64,000 nt of DNA, from contig NZ_JABBGM010000002.1 in NCBI RefSeq assembly GCF_012927405.1, forward strand, positions 1 to 64,000, read 5' to 3'. The stretch's first letter is position 1, and every line of letters begins with the position of its first letter. The notes under the pieces were generated by a model. That model saw only the letters and a program-made list of their open reading frames with translations, was not told the DNA's origin and searched no databases. The stretch comes from Novosphingobium olei. Lineage in GTDB: Bacteria; Pseudomonadota; Alphaproteobacteria; Sphingomonadales; Sphingomonadaceae. A program made the translations under genes and the position numbers. Shown one piece after another: positions 17,575-26,390 of the stretch.

Positions 17575-17845
17575 TTTGACCACATTCTACATTGTTTGAA
17601 TATATCTATAATGAATATTAATTTGGAATTGATAGAACTAAAAGAAATAAGCTTACAGACCAGATGTCTTAATCTGCCAAATTTCATCGGAAGTAATGTC
17701 ACGCTCTGATGAAATTATAGAAATTTCGAATGGTTGTAGAGGATGGATTGGCCAAAAATTATATTTTTTGACATTGGAAAATTGTCGATGGTTAGTCAAT
17801 TAGCGCGATACAGGCATCGTATTACACCGATCTTAAGAAAATGTG
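17575..17845. other. AT-rich intergenic region
   Basis: About 270 bases after the hook-like gene, markedly AT-rich relative to the rest of the window. No gene is supported; it ends in a strong intrinsic terminator. Confidence 0.4.
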
Positions 17846-17869
17846 CTCGACTAAGTCGAGAGTTTTTTT
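17846..17869 (+). terminator. Rho-independent terminator
   Basis: CTCGAC-TAA-GTCGAG forms a 6-bp stem with a three-base loop, followed by AG and a run of seven T. On the plus strand it would end transcription from the hook-like gene, or from an unseen transcript between 17575 and 17845. Confidence 0.7.
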
Positions 17870-17877
17870 GAGGCGTA

Positions 17878-18207
17878 GTGCGTATGTTTAAATCAAATAT
17901 GAAAGAAGTCATGCCGATTAAGGTTGTTTGGTTGCAAAATGTTGTCCAAAAAATTCACCCGTCTGAAGACGAATGGAGTGACGATGACGTGGCGAGGTAT
18001 GCTCTTTCAGTGCATCGGATACCGGATGACATCTTGCTTTGGCACAAGCAGCAAAACGTAGACGTTATGCGGCGGGGGCGCTCGACAGGCGATACGAAGG
18101 CGGCAGACGGTAGCGCCATTTTTAAGATATCCGTCGGGTACGCATTTGATTGTCCAACGAAATTCAGTTTATTTTGTCAAAAATTTGTAGATGAGCAGAC
18201 GTCTTAA
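17878..18207 (+). CDS. Hypothetical protein
   Basis: Up to 109 residues from a GTG at 17878, with alternative ATGs at 17884, 17899 and 17911. Unrecognised. The sequence (VVWLQNVVQKIHPSEDEWSDDDVARYALSVHRIPDDILLWHKQQ) looks like a small soluble protein with amphipathic helices. AT-rich codon use agrees with the neighbouring accessory DNA. It follows a terminator, so it would need its own promoter. Could be real or a remnant. Confidence 0.4.
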   Translation: MRMFKSNMKEVMPIKVVWLQNVVQKIHPSEDEWSDDDVARYALSVHRIPDDILLWHKQQNVDVMRRGRSTGDTKAADGSAIFKISVGYAFDCPTKFSLFCQKFVDEQTS

Positions 18208-18490
18208 TCTAATAAATAATTGTGATGTAAGCAACGCGATGCAATAGAGGATTGGTGTCGCTGTGAGAGAGTTTAGATTGGGATAATGCTGAGAAAAACG
18301 GTGGGTGCGATGGTCATGCCAAGTTTTCGAACTTCAATAGTGCCGATAATCATCACGTCTGTGCTCACGTCGTCGAGGGCGACGATCACCGAAAGCCTGA
18401 GATATTTAGGGCCTTCTGCGAAGCAGTGATTTCCTACTAGCTTTATAGCGCCATCGATGAATTGTTGGCATACGGCCCGCAATCTGGTTT

Positions 18491-18964
18491 CATTTTTTTC
18501 AGGATGACCTCCACGGGATGCGGTTAAGGGAGGCGATGTCCCAACTTGCGCGAGATGGTCTAGGGCTAGAGATCGTGGCATTTTCCCACGATCCTGGAGT
18601 CGATAAGGTGGTTGCCGCGATCAAAGGCGGAGCGTCCAATTACGTTAACTTTCCGTTCGAACCAACCTCGATCCAGCGCGCATTCAAGCTGGTTCAGGGA
18701 GGAAAGATCACATCGCCAGCGTATCATTTTCAAGCGCGCAAAGTATATTAGTGCAATTAGTAAACTGTCTGATCGGCAAAGGCAAATATTAAACCTTCTT
18801 ATGGAGGGTAAGCCCAATAAGATCGTGGCCGATATTCTTGGAATAGGTCATCGTACTGTTAAAAGCCACCGTTGAGCGTACTTAATAAGCTTGGCGTGAG
18901 GACAATAGCAGCTGCGGCGCCGATATGGGTCTGCGCCTCAGAAATTGTAAAAAAAGAAGTTTAG
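18491..18964 (+). pseudogene. Decayed FixJ/LuxR-type response regulator
   Basis: One frame gives the C-terminal half of a receiver domain (HGMRLREAMSQLARD...AAIKGGASNYVNFPFEPTSI). A second frame gives the LuxR HTH (KLSDRQRQILNLLMEGKPNKIVADILGIGHRTVKSHR), and a third the end (LSVLNKLGVRTIAAAA). Frameshifts fall near 18750 and 18873, and the phospho-acceptor part is absent. It is clearly a broken regulator. Confidence 0.75.
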
Positions 18965-19143
18965 GTTCCAGTGGCATTGTAACCTTGTGCCCGAAGGCAT
19001 GGCAGGTTGAAGTTTCCCCACCGTAACGCTCATTGGCTCAAAGATGCGGTCAGGCAGGCGGTCAGCCGGTGCCGTCGCTCTCATAGGCCTTCACCCGGAG
19101 AGCCTTTGATTTTTTATAAGAATTTTGCCTCTACAATGCGGCC

Positions 19144-20346
19144 ATGCGAAGCTCTGCGAACACCGATCGATTGAATTTTGCTGGTACAGGCAATGTGCAA
19201 TCGCCGCTACCGATTGCAGTCTACCGACAGTTTGTAGACACGCTTTTCAGTATGCACCTGCCGATCGCGGGTTTGGGGCTGGTTTACTCCTTGGTCGCCG
19301 CGCTGGTCGCTCGAGCCAGCTACGATGCGATGATGGGCTGGCTCGCTTTAGCTGGCGGTGCCGTCACCATTTTGCGGTCTCTGCACTTGCTTGCTTACAG
19401 CCGGGCGCGAGCCAACATCGAATATGCGTCCCTGCGTCGATGGGAGCTGCAATATGGCATCGGCGTGGCAGCGTTCGCTTTGCTGGTTGCTTTGTTGAAC
19501 GTGCTAGCTTTTGTATCGAGCGCTCCTGTGGTCCAGCTATTATCGCTCAGTATCTATTTTTCGTTCGGTGCCGGTTTGGTTTCGCGCATATCGATAAGAC
19601 CAAGAATATGCTCAACCGGAATTATAATAGCAACTCTTCCAACGGTAGCTGCTATTATCGTCTCGCGCCGCCTTGCCGGATCGCCATCGCTGTACGCGGA
19701 ACTCTACCTATTGCTGGCGATCCTTATTGGTACGATTGCGGTAATGAGTCTCCAGACATTGTCGCACCTTTATAAGAAGGCCGTGATCCATCACGTGCAT
19801 GAACACGATATGGCAAACCTCGCCAAACGTGACAGTTTGACTGGGCTTGCAAACCGTTTGCTGTTGAGGGAGCATTTTCACGGTGCAAATAGGGCTAAAA
19901 AGGATCGGAGCTTACCTTTTGCCCTGCACTACATCGACCTCGACGGCTTCAAGCCCGTCAACGATACATATGGGCATTTGGCCGGAGATGCACTTCTAAC
20001 TGAAGTTGCGCGTCGACTGGAATCTACGGTTCGCTCGTCTGATACAGTGGCAAGGCTCGGTGGTGACGAGTTTGTTGTATTGCAAGTGGATGTTACCAAT
20101 AAAAGTGACGCTGAAATATTGGCGAGTCGTATTGTAAAGCGACTTAGTGTACCATATGCTCTCGGACAAAATGTTATTACGATTTCAGCAAGCGTGGGTG
20201 TTGCCATACGAAGTTCTTTGATAGCAGATTTCGATCTGCTCTTGTCCTGTGCCGATAAGGCGCTCTATCAGGCGAAGGCGGCTGGCAAGAGCCGCGTCAG
20301 CTTCTTTACCGAAAGTGAGGCATTTGACTTGCTGATGGCCGCCTGA
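19144..20346 (+). CDS. Membrane-bound diguanylate cyclase (GGDEF)
   Basis: A 400-residue enzyme that would make cyclic di-GMP from two GTP. The N-terminal half has about six transmembrane helices (residues 40-210) with no extra sensor domain. The C-terminal domain has DSLTGLANR, IDLDGFKPVND and an intact GGDEF at residues 306-310. RSSD, nine residues upstream of GGDEF, matches the RxxD product-inhibition site, so the enzyme is probably active and feedback-controlled. There is no EAL domain. It stands alone after the decayed response regulator. The ATG at 19144 fits the first predicted helix. Confidence 0.93.
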   Translation: MRSSANTDRLNFAGTGNVQSPLPIAVYRQFVDTLFSMHLPIAGLGLVYSLVAALVARASYDAMMGWLALAGGAVTILRSLHLLAYSRARANIEYASLRRWELQYGIGVAAFALLVALLNVLAFVSSAPVVQLLSLSIYFSFGAGLVSRISIRPRICSTGIIIATLPTVAAIIVSRRLAGSPSLYAELYLLLAILIGTIAVMSLQTLSHLYKKAVIHHVHEHDMANLAKRDSLTGLANRLLLREHFHGANRAKKDRSLPFALHYIDLDGFKPVNDTYGHLAGDALLTEVARRLESTVRSSDTVARLGGDEFVVLQVDVTNKSDAEILASRIVKRLSVPYALGQNVITISASVGVAIRSSLIADFDLLLSCADKALYQAKAAGKSRVSFFTESEAFDLLMAA

Positions 20347-20696
20347 GCGAGGCTGGCTACTTTTTTTCGGCGAGCCCCGTTTTACAGCTACTACTTGCAC
20401 GGAGTAAGTAGCTCAAGCGGCAAGCTGTGTCATTCAGCTACGCGGCTTATTATTTCGGCGGTTACCAAGGTAGGTATGCACCTGAATGCCTGATTTCTGA
20501 GCGTAACTTGCAAAAGTCCAAAGTTGAGCAAATTGTGCTCAACCACGCGTGGAACGGTGCCGATTGAGGCGGGTTAAGGCAGTTAGTCGGATGCCGCTTC
20601 ACACTGGACGGTGCCAACGGGACACAAATCATGGCAGATCTCAGCGGAAACCCCCAAAAATGATATGATAAGCGGCGGAATCTTAGACGATGTTAT
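20347..20696. other. Intergenic stretch before ISL3 stub
   Basis: About 350 bases with no supported gene. It probably represents the disrupted target of the insertion sequences that follow. Confidence 0.4.
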
Positions 20697-20779
20697 TGTT
20701 GATTTCCATTTGGCTCTGACTCACTTTTGCTGGTGGTATGGTAGAGTTTGGTCCCTCAATCGAAGGGATCAGCCATGCA
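20697..20779. mobile_element. IS21 end plus ISL3 end stub
   Basis: TGTTGATTTCCA (20697-20708) matches the start of the IS21 end at 15114. From 20712 the ISL3 terminal repeat and its leader (GGCTCTGACTCACTTTTGCT onward) follow, as at 15169. The ISL3 copy is cut after only 68 bases, at the start-codon region, by the IS3 element at 20780. The rest of it is absent on the far side, so a deletion accompanied or followed the insertion. Confidence 0.75.
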
Positions 20780-20813
20780 TGATCGGCCCCCACCGAGTGG
20801 TCCGGGTTGTTTG

Positions 20814-21664
20814 TTAGTGTAAGATTGCCTCCGGCGCCATGGCTGGCCGCAGGTGTAGCGAAGCGGAACCGGAGGGCGGCCATGGCGCCGTCGCGGTTTC
20901 CGGGGCCGGCGGGCGATAACCCAGAGAGCTATGCGGCCTGACGGTGTTGTAGTGCCGCCGCCAGGCCTCGATCAGTATACGGGCTTCTGTCAGGGTGTAG
21001 AAGATCTCGCCGTTCAAGAGCTCGTCACGCATCGAGCGTTGAAGGACTCGCAGTAGCCGTTTTCCCATGGGCTGCCCGGCGTGATGTAGAGTGTCTTCAC
21101 GCCGATTCTGGCCAGCCACTGCTGCACGGCATTGGCGATAAACTCGGGGCCGTTGTCGGACCTGATATGCGCCGGTGGGCCGCGCGTGACAAACAACTCG
21201 GCCAGTGCCGCCAGAACATCCTCGCTCCTGAGCCGTCGAGCTACCGGCAGGGCCAGGCACTCCCTGCTGGCCTCGTCGATGATCGACAGGATGCGGAACT
21301 TGCGGCCATCGTGCGTGCGCCCCTCGACGAAGTCGTAGGACCACACGTGCCCAGGATACTCGGGCCGCAGCCGGATGCACGATCCATCGTTGAGCCAGAG
21401 GCGGGAGCGCTTCGGCTGCTTCTGCGGCACCTTGAGCCCCTCGCGCCGCCAGATGCGCTCGACCCGCTTGCGGTTCACATGCCAACCGGCATCGCGCAGC
21501 AGGGCCGTCACCCGGCGATAGCCGTAGCGGCCATATTGCCGGGCGAGAGCGATGATGTCCTCCGTTAGGGCTGCTTCGTCGTACGCCCCGCGTGGCGTCT
21601 TGCGCTGCGTCGATCGATGCTGTCCGAGCACGCGGCACACCCGCCGCTCGGAGACAGCCATCAT
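20814..21664 (-). pseudogene. IS3 transposase OrfB, frameshifted
   Basis: The first frame carries HTH_21 and the integrase core with SYDFVEGRT, IIDEASRECLAL and IRSDNGPEF, two of the three DDE acids. At about 21032 a single base is lost (GCTCGATGCGTGAC in place of a sequence encoding ARMRDE), and the frame ends at RCVTSS. The remainder, with the catalytic Glu region, RRHYNTVRPHSSLGYRPPAP and the C-terminus, continues in the next frame to 20814. The enzyme is therefore probably inactive unless frameshifting repairs it. Confidence 0.8.
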
Positions 21665-21705
21665 TCCTCTGATGTGATCGATGCAGCGCCGGCGCCTGGC
21701 GGGGC

Positions 21706-21981
21706 TCAGTAATTTCCCCGCGCCGCCTCCTGCAGGACCATTTTATCGAGCGTCAGATCCGACACCGCCTGCCGCAGCCGGGCGTTCTCTCGCTCGAGAT
21801 CCTTCATCCGCCGCGCCTGATCCATCTTCAGTCCGCCGTACTCCTTGCGCCAGCGGTAGTAGCTCTGTTCGGTGACGCCGATCCGCCGGCAGGCGTCGGC
21901 CACCGTCCCGCCCTGCGCCAACACAATCTCCGCCTCACGCAACTTGCCGATGATCTCCTCGGGCTTGTGCTTCCGCGCCAT
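21706..21981 (-). CDS. IS3 transposase OrfA
   Basis: A 91-residue helix-turn-helix protein (MARKHKPEEIIGKLREAEIV...ACRRIGVTEQSYYRWRKEYGG) followed by a leucine-zipper-like coil (KDLERENARLRQAVSDLTLDK). It binds the element's ends and in intact elements is joined to OrfB by a -1 frameshift. This reading frame is intact. Confidence 0.92.
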   Translation of the reverse strand: MARKHKPEEIIGKLREAEIVLAQGGTVADACRRIGVTEQSYYRWRKEYGGLKMDQARRMKDLERENARLRQAVSDLTLDKMVLQEAARGNY

Positions 21982-22044
21982 TCCATTCCTCCTTCGTGGT
22001 CCAGACTATGATAGTCGATGGGCCACTCAGAAGGGGGCAGATCA

Positions 22045-22186
22045 CAGCGACACCGAAGAGTGCGAACCTGCGACCTGGTTCTCGCCGCGTGAATGCGCCC
22101 GCATCGACGTGATGACCGAACAGGTCCTCGGCCAAAGCGATGGCTATGCGATGGTGCTTCTGCACATCGAGCGAAGCGAGCGCTAA
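22045..22186 (+). pseudogene. Possible 3' fragment of an unknown gene
   Basis: Directly after the IS3 right end, the plus strand is open for 47 codons (SDTEECEPATWFSPRECARIDVMTEQVLGQ...HIERSER) to a stop at 22186. Composition looks like coding sequence and resembles no insertion-sequence protein. It may be the tail of a gene destroyed by the insertions. No family recognised. Confidence 0.25.
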
Positions 22187-22269
22187 CGCCGCCATTCTCG
22201 CTCGGCCAAGGCCGGTCGATCGCTGCTCGGCCCAACATCATTTCGCTGAGGCGCGCATGCCCGCACCTG

Positions 22270-22875
22270 CTACGCCGCGAGCGCCGATCCGACAGCCCGA
22301 TCCACCACCCAGTCGCAGATTTCCTCGATGCTGTATCTGCCATCGTCGAAGGGACGAATTATGCCCTTGTTGATCATCGAGACTAACCCGTAGATCGAGG
22401 TCCACAGTCCGATGTTGCGCAGGCCGGCTTCCTTCTCGTTAATGTCGGGAAGGCAGCGCCTGATCGAGTCAGCACCGGATTGATGGCTCAATTCCTGATA
22501 GTGCTGAAGTTGCGGCGCGACTTCGGGGCGGGTGAGATCGCTCTCGTACATCAGCTCGAGCATGTGAGGGTTGTCGAGCGCGAAACGGACGAAGTTCATC
22601 GCCCGCGATTTGACCACATCTACCGCCGAGAGGCCATCTTCCGCCTTCGCCGAAGCTTCCTGCAACAAACCCTCGAACTGGTCGATGGCCAGCGCAAGCA
22701 GGAACGCACGCCGGTCTGGAAAGTGGTGATAAGGCGCCCCGGGCGAGACGCCGACCTGTTGAGCCAGCATGCGAATGGAAAGACCCTGATGGCCGTTGAT
22801 CCGCACGTACTCACGCCCTGCGTCGATCAGATCCTGGCGCAGGTTCTCTTTGTGATAGGGCTTCTTGGGCTTCAT
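22270..22875 (-). CDS. TetR-family transcriptional regulator
   Basis: A 201-residue repressor. The HTH at residues about 25-60 (GLSIRMLAQQVGVSPGAPYHHFPDRRAFLLALA) is typical TetR, and the rest is a helical ligand-binding domain. It lies upstream of, and divergent from, the glycoside locus beginning at 23341. Three palindromes with core AATC-N3-GATT lie in its own upstream region (23013-23038) and before both arms of the locus (23298 and 28727), making it the likely local repressor. The inducer would be a glycoside or its breakdown product; that is inferred. Confidence 0.92.
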   Translation of the reverse strand: MKPKKPYHKENLRQDLIDAGREYVRINGHQGLSIRMLAQQVGVSPGAPYHHFPDRRAFLLALAIDQFEGLLQEASAKAEDGLSAVDVVKSRAMNFVRFALDNPHMLELMYESDLTRPEVAPQLQHYQELSHQSGADSIRRCLPDINEKEAGLRNIGLWTSIYGLVSMINKGIIRPFDDGRYSIEEICDWVVDRAVGSALAA

Positions 22876-23012
22876 GGTGACCTTGCCAGTGATTAGATTG
22901 CCCTAACACCATTCTGCTGGCTTGCCAGCCCCTGGTGCCCAGCGCGGCGCGCCGGATAAAGTTGACCGCCATGACCGGACCAAACCGTGCATTGAACTGA
23001 AGGTCAGACCTC

Positions 23013-23038
23013 ACCACCAATCGGTGATTAAATGGTGG
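23013..23038. promoter_or_regulatory. Probable TetR operator 1
   Basis: Core AATCGGTGATT (23019-23029) lies between ACCACC and GGTGG arms. It shares AATC-N3-GATT with the two sites below and is about 140 bases upstream of the TetR start, consistent with autoregulation. Confidence 0.5.
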
Positions 23039-23297
23039 TAATGGGCAATGATGCCAGATTTGTCCGTTGGGAAATTGTGGGGCGCAACTGGAATTGCGCG
23101 AGTGTTTCTGCGCGGAGCGCAGGGCTCGCCAACGGGCATGGTCACAGCGCCGGTCCCGGCATGAGCGAGGACGACAGCCAGGCCAACGCGCCCGTGCTTG
23201 ATTGCTGGCTTGCGCAAACCTGGAACTTGGACGCGTCGTTGCCGCAAGCAACCCTCGCAGGATCTCCCCCCGCGGGCAGTTGACTTGGCTGAAGCTG

Positions 23298-23320
23298 CTA
23301 TTTAATCAGTGATTAAATAG
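23298..23320. promoter_or_regulatory. Probable TetR operator 2
   Basis: A perfect 23-base palindrome centred on AATCAGTGATT (arms CTATTT and AAATAG). It ends about 20 bases before the first gene of the plus-strand operon, a position where bound repressor would block the promoter or early transcription. Confidence 0.65.
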
Positions 23321-23340
23321 AATCGATGGGCGGGATGGCG

Positions 23341-24516
23341 ATGGAAGCGGTGCGGACAGCGGTAATCGGGCTCGGCGATATCAGCGGGGTCTATCTGCAC
23401 GCGATCTCCCGCTCGCCTGCGGTCGATCTGTGCCGCGTGGCTTCGCGCAGTTCTGCGAGAGCGCAGCATGTGGGCGCGCAGTTTGACGCCGAGCCGAGCG
23501 ATGTTGCGAGCGTGCTGGCCGATCCGTCGATCGAGATGGTCGTCAATCTGACCCCCGCGATCGCGCATGACGACCTGAACGAAGCGATCATCTCCGCCGG
23601 CAAACACCTCTATTCCGAAAAGCCATTCGCGCTCTCAAAAGCGGTTGCAAGCGGCTTGGCTGCATCAGCGGCCCGCAAGGGGGTGCTTGTCGGATCCGCG
23701 CCGGACACGCTCTATGGCAGTGTCCATCAGGCTGCGCGGCGTGCCGTCGATCAGGGCGCGATCGGGCGCGAAGTATTTGGCATGTCCTTTATCGGCTTGC
23801 CGGGTCTGGAAATGTTTCACCCCAATCCGTCGGCGTTCTATCGGCCAGGCGGCGAGCCGCCGTTCGACGTCGGCCCGTACTACATCGCCATGTGGATCAA
23901 TCTGCTGGGGCCCGTGCGGCGCGTACACGCTACCTCGGCATCGGGTCAGGATATGCGCGAAGTCCGTCGCGGGCCGCTCGCCGGAACCCGCTTTGCCGTG
24001 CAGGTCGATACGACCTTCAATGCGATCCTCGAATTCGAGACCGCCTCGGTCAGCCTGGTCCTGTCGCTCGATGTGGTCACGCCCACGCTGCGGCCGGGCG
24101 AGCTCTTCGGTAGCGTCGGGAGCCTTGCTCTGGCTGATCCGATGTTCTTCAGCGGCTCCGCGTCCCTCACAATCGCAGGGAGCGCTCCGCAGCCACTCGA
24201 CACGACCGGCCTGCCCTTTGCCGAGCCAAACCGCCGCAATCATCTCGGCGTGCCGGTGGCGGACTACCGCGGGGTGGGCCTCATCGATCTGGCGCTGGCG
24301 ATCCGCACCGGCAGGGCGAACCGGAAGACGGCGGATTTCATCGTCCATTCGGTCGAGGTGATGGAAGCTATCGCGATCGCTGCGCGCACCCGTCACGCCG
24401 TCGACCTCACCACCACCTGCGCGCGCCCCGAACCGCTGGATCCGGTCGACGACGCAGCGCTGATCGCGCTGACGGCTTCGCCGTTCGACTTCGATCCTGC
24501 CGATGCAGGCCACTGA
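23341..24516 (+). CDS. Gfo/Idh/MocA-family NAD(P)-dependent sugar dehydrogenase
   Basis: A dehydrogenase of 391 residues from this start. The Rossmann region reads VIGLGDISGVYLHAI; the motif EKPFALS, with the conserved Lys of the EKP signature, follows at about residue 96. The C-terminal domain contains FDVGPYYIAM, the family's substrate-side helix. Members oxidise sugar hydroxyls, and some act on C3 of glycosides to prepare them for cleavage, as in DgpA-type enzymes of C-glycoside catabolism. In-frame ATGs at 23326 and 23335 are possible starts; 23341 leaves most room after the operator. First gene of a plus-strand operon with a DUF1080 protein, an oxygenase and an epimerase. Confidence 0.88.
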   Translation: MEAVRTAVIGLGDISGVYLHAISRSPAVDLCRVASRSSARAQHVGAQFDAEPSDVASVLADPSIEMVVNLTPAIAHDDLNEAIISAGKHLYSEKPFALSKAVASGLAASAARKGVLVGSAPDTLYGSVHQAARRAVDQGAIGREVFGMSFIGLPGLEMFHPNPSAFYRPGGEPPFDVGPYYIAMWINLLGPVRRVHATSASGQDMREVRRGPLAGTRFAVQVDTTFNAILEFETASVSLVLSLDVVTPTLRPGELFGSVGSLALADPMFFSGSASLTIAGSAPQPLDTTGLPFAEPNRRNHLGVPVADYRGVGLIDLALAIRTGRANRKTADFIVHSVEVMEAIAIAARTRHAVDLTTTCARPEPLDPVDDAALIALTASPFDFDPADAGH

Positions 24517-24561
24517 ATACAACAGAGGCTGCCGCGAAACGCAGTCTCAGGAGAACCTTCG

Positions 24562-25554
24562 ATGAAGCTCATATCTCCCACGCTTCTGGCTGTTGCCTTG
24601 CTGACCACAGCAAGCGCCGTTTCTGCCCAGCAAGGCCCGCCAGACGGCTCGACTCCGGAACAGCAGGCGGTCATTGCCAACGATCCACCGTACCGGGTGC
24701 CCCACCTCAAGCTTGCGGGATTGCCGGCAAACGGCCGCGGGACGCAGCGGCTTTTCGACGGCCGCAGCCTAGCAGGCTGGGACAGCTGGCTTGGATATGC
24801 CGATCCGCGCGATACTTACGGCAGCCCTTCGGGTGGGCCGATCGGCCTGAACCACGATACCACCGGCGTGTTCCGGGTTGTAACGGAGGATGGCCGTCCG
24901 GCAATCTTCACCAGCGGCAAGATCTGGGGCGGGCTGATCACCAAGGCCAACTATCGCAACTATCACCTCCACCTGCAGTTCAAGTGGGGTAAGAACGCCT
25001 GGTTCCCGATGCCGCGCAACAATGGCGTGCTATATCATTCGCACGGGGCATACGGCGCGTTCTTTGGCACCTGGATGTCGGCGCTGGAATTCGAGATCGT
25101 GCCAAAGTCGGTGGGAATGCTGCTGACGGTCGGCGATTCCAAAGGGACCCATTCGTTCCAGACCGTCGACTGGCGGGTCGGCGCCAATGTCAGTGTCGCG
25201 CGAGATCGTTCCATTGCGTATCCGTTCCGGCGCTACATGCCGGGCGGTCGGCTGTCGCCAATCCAGATGCCCGCATTCAATGTCGATGCAGCGGTGGACG
25301 CCGAACGCCCGCTGGGCGAATGGAACACGCTCGACATCTATACCCTGGGCGATCGGTCGATCCACGTCGTCAACGGCACTCCAGTTCTGGCCGCCAGCGG
25401 GCTGAGCACGACCGACGAAGCCGGACGCAGGCACCCGCTGACCGAAGGACGCATTCAACTGCAGTCGGAGGGCGCCGAAACCTATCTTCGCGACATCACC
25501 CTCACGCCGATCACCCGGCTCCCGCGTATCCTCTCCGTTGGAGGCAAGAAATGA
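24562..25554 (+). CDS. Secreted DUF1080 / 3-keto-disaccharide hydrolase family protein
   Basis: A 330-residue exported protein with a cleavable signal peptide (LLAVALLTTASAVSAQ). The jelly-roll domain starts with RLFDGRSLAGWDSW, the hallmark of the DUF1080 family, and has YHLHLQFKWG and a late WNTLDIYTLGDRSIHVVNG strand pair. Some DUF1080 members cleave 3-keto-glycosides made by C3 dehydrogenases, which fits the neighbouring genes. AGGAGA seven bases upstream supports the ATG at 24562. Its stop overlaps the start of the next gene. It probably acts in the periplasm. Confidence 0.85.
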   Translation: MKLISPTLLAVALLTTASAVSAQQGPPDGSTPEQQAVIANDPPYRVPHLKLAGLPANGRGTQRLFDGRSLAGWDSWLGYADPRDTYGSPSGGPIGLNHDTTGVFRVVTEDGRPAIFTSGKIWGGLITKANYRNYHLHLQFKWGKNAWFPMPRNNGVLYHSHGAYGAFFGTWMSALEFEIVPKSVGMLLTVGDSKGTHSFQTVDWRVGANVSVARDRSIAYPFRRYMPGGRLSPIQMPAFNVDAAVDAERPLGEWNTLDIYTLGDRSIHVVNGTPVLAASGLSTTDEAGRRHPLTEGRIQLQSEGAETYLRDITLTPITRLPRILSVGGKK

Positions 25555-26390
25555 CTGAACCAACCTTGGGCCGGCAAGGCGACGAGTACCGCCTTTCGGC
25601 GCAACAGATCGAGCAGTTCCACCGCGATGGCTACGTCATCTTGCGCGCGGTGCTGAGCGAAGAGGAACTCGCCGCGATCGAACCCGAATTCGAACGCTTC
25701 ATCCGCGGCGAGGTGCCTGGCATGGGGCGCGATTTCTGCGACATGTCCGGCCCCTATGACCGCAGGTTCGAGGATTTCAGCCTGGTCAACGCGGTGCTGC
25801 CGCGCCGGTACAAGCCGGAGCTTGAAGGCAACATCTATGAAAGGCGAGCGGCATCGATCTCGCGCCAACTGATCGGGAAGAGCGCGACGCTCGACTACGA
25901 CCAGTTTCTCGCCAAGCGCCCGGCCAAGCCCGACGCGGTGTTCACCTGGCACCAGGACCTGGGCTACTGGCCGACCGGCACTCCTGAGCCGCTTACCGCC
26001 ACCTGCAGCCTTGCGCTCGATGACGCCGACAGCGAGAATGGCTGCCTGCGGGTGGTGCCGGGATCGCAAAAGAAGGGCCTGCGCCCGCATCGCCCTTTGA
26101 TGGGCGAGGATCGCGAGAATTCGCACATCCTCAGTGTAGAGTTGACCGCGAACGATCCAGTGGTCGAACTGCCGCTGAAGCGCGGCGACATCACCGTGCA
26201 CGACGAGATGATTATCCACGGATCGGGCGGAAACAGCTCTCCGACGCGCTGGCGCCGGACCTATATTGCAGCCTTTCGCAGCAAGGCCTGTGTTGATTTC
26301 GAACGCTCGATCGGTTTTACCCACTCGCACAATGATGCCATCAGCTGGGAAACTCATCTCGGCGCTTTGACTGCCAGGGACGATGTCTGA
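25551..26390 (+). CDS. Phytanoyl-CoA dioxygenase-family Fe(II)/2-oxoglutarate oxygenase
   Basis: A 279-residue non-haem iron oxygenase. The facial triad is visible: HQD in TWHQDLGYWP (His and Asp two residues apart) and the distal His in VHDEMIIHGSG. The N-terminus has the family's FHRDGYVILRAVLSEEEL. Such enzymes hydroxylate small molecules using 2-oxoglutarate and oxygen; the substrate here may be the aglycone or a sugar fragment. The ATG overlaps the DUF1080 stop (ATGA) and the end overlaps the epimerase by eight bases, so all are one operon. Confidence 0.88.
   Translation: MTEPTLGRQGDEYRLSAQQIEQFHRDGYVILRAVLSEEELAAIEPEFERFIRGEVPGMGRDFCDMSGPYDRRFEDFSLVNAVLPRRYKPELEGNIYERRAASISRQLIGKSATLDYDQFLAKRPAKPDAVFTWHQDLGYWPTGTPEPLTATCSLALDDADSENGCLRVVPGSQKKGLRPHRPLMGEDRENSHILSVELTANDPVVELPLKRGDITVHDEMIIHGSGGNSSPTRWRRTYIAAFRSKACVDFERSIGFTHSHNDAISWETHLGALTARDDV

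Larger units (their letters stand above)
20780..22044 (-). mobile_element. IS3-family insertion sequence
   Basis: A 1265-bp element with imperfect terminal inverted repeats: TGATCGGCCCCCACCGAGTG on the left and TGATCTGCCCCCTTCTGAGT on the right. It contains orfA and orfB on the minus strand. No clear target duplication is visible, which fits the deletion of the adjoining ISL3 copy. It is distinct from the IS3 remnant at 13-15 kb. Confidence 0.85.

Noticed and set aside
18273-18581. A 102-codon minus-strand frame with protein-like composition
   Set aside because: It overlaps the decayed response regulator, has no ribosome site and matches nothing I recognise.
22876-23297. Possible small gene between the TetR gene and the dehydrogenase
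   Set aside because: Short frames exist on both strands, but the region is better explained as the divergent regulatory spacer containing the TetR palindromes.
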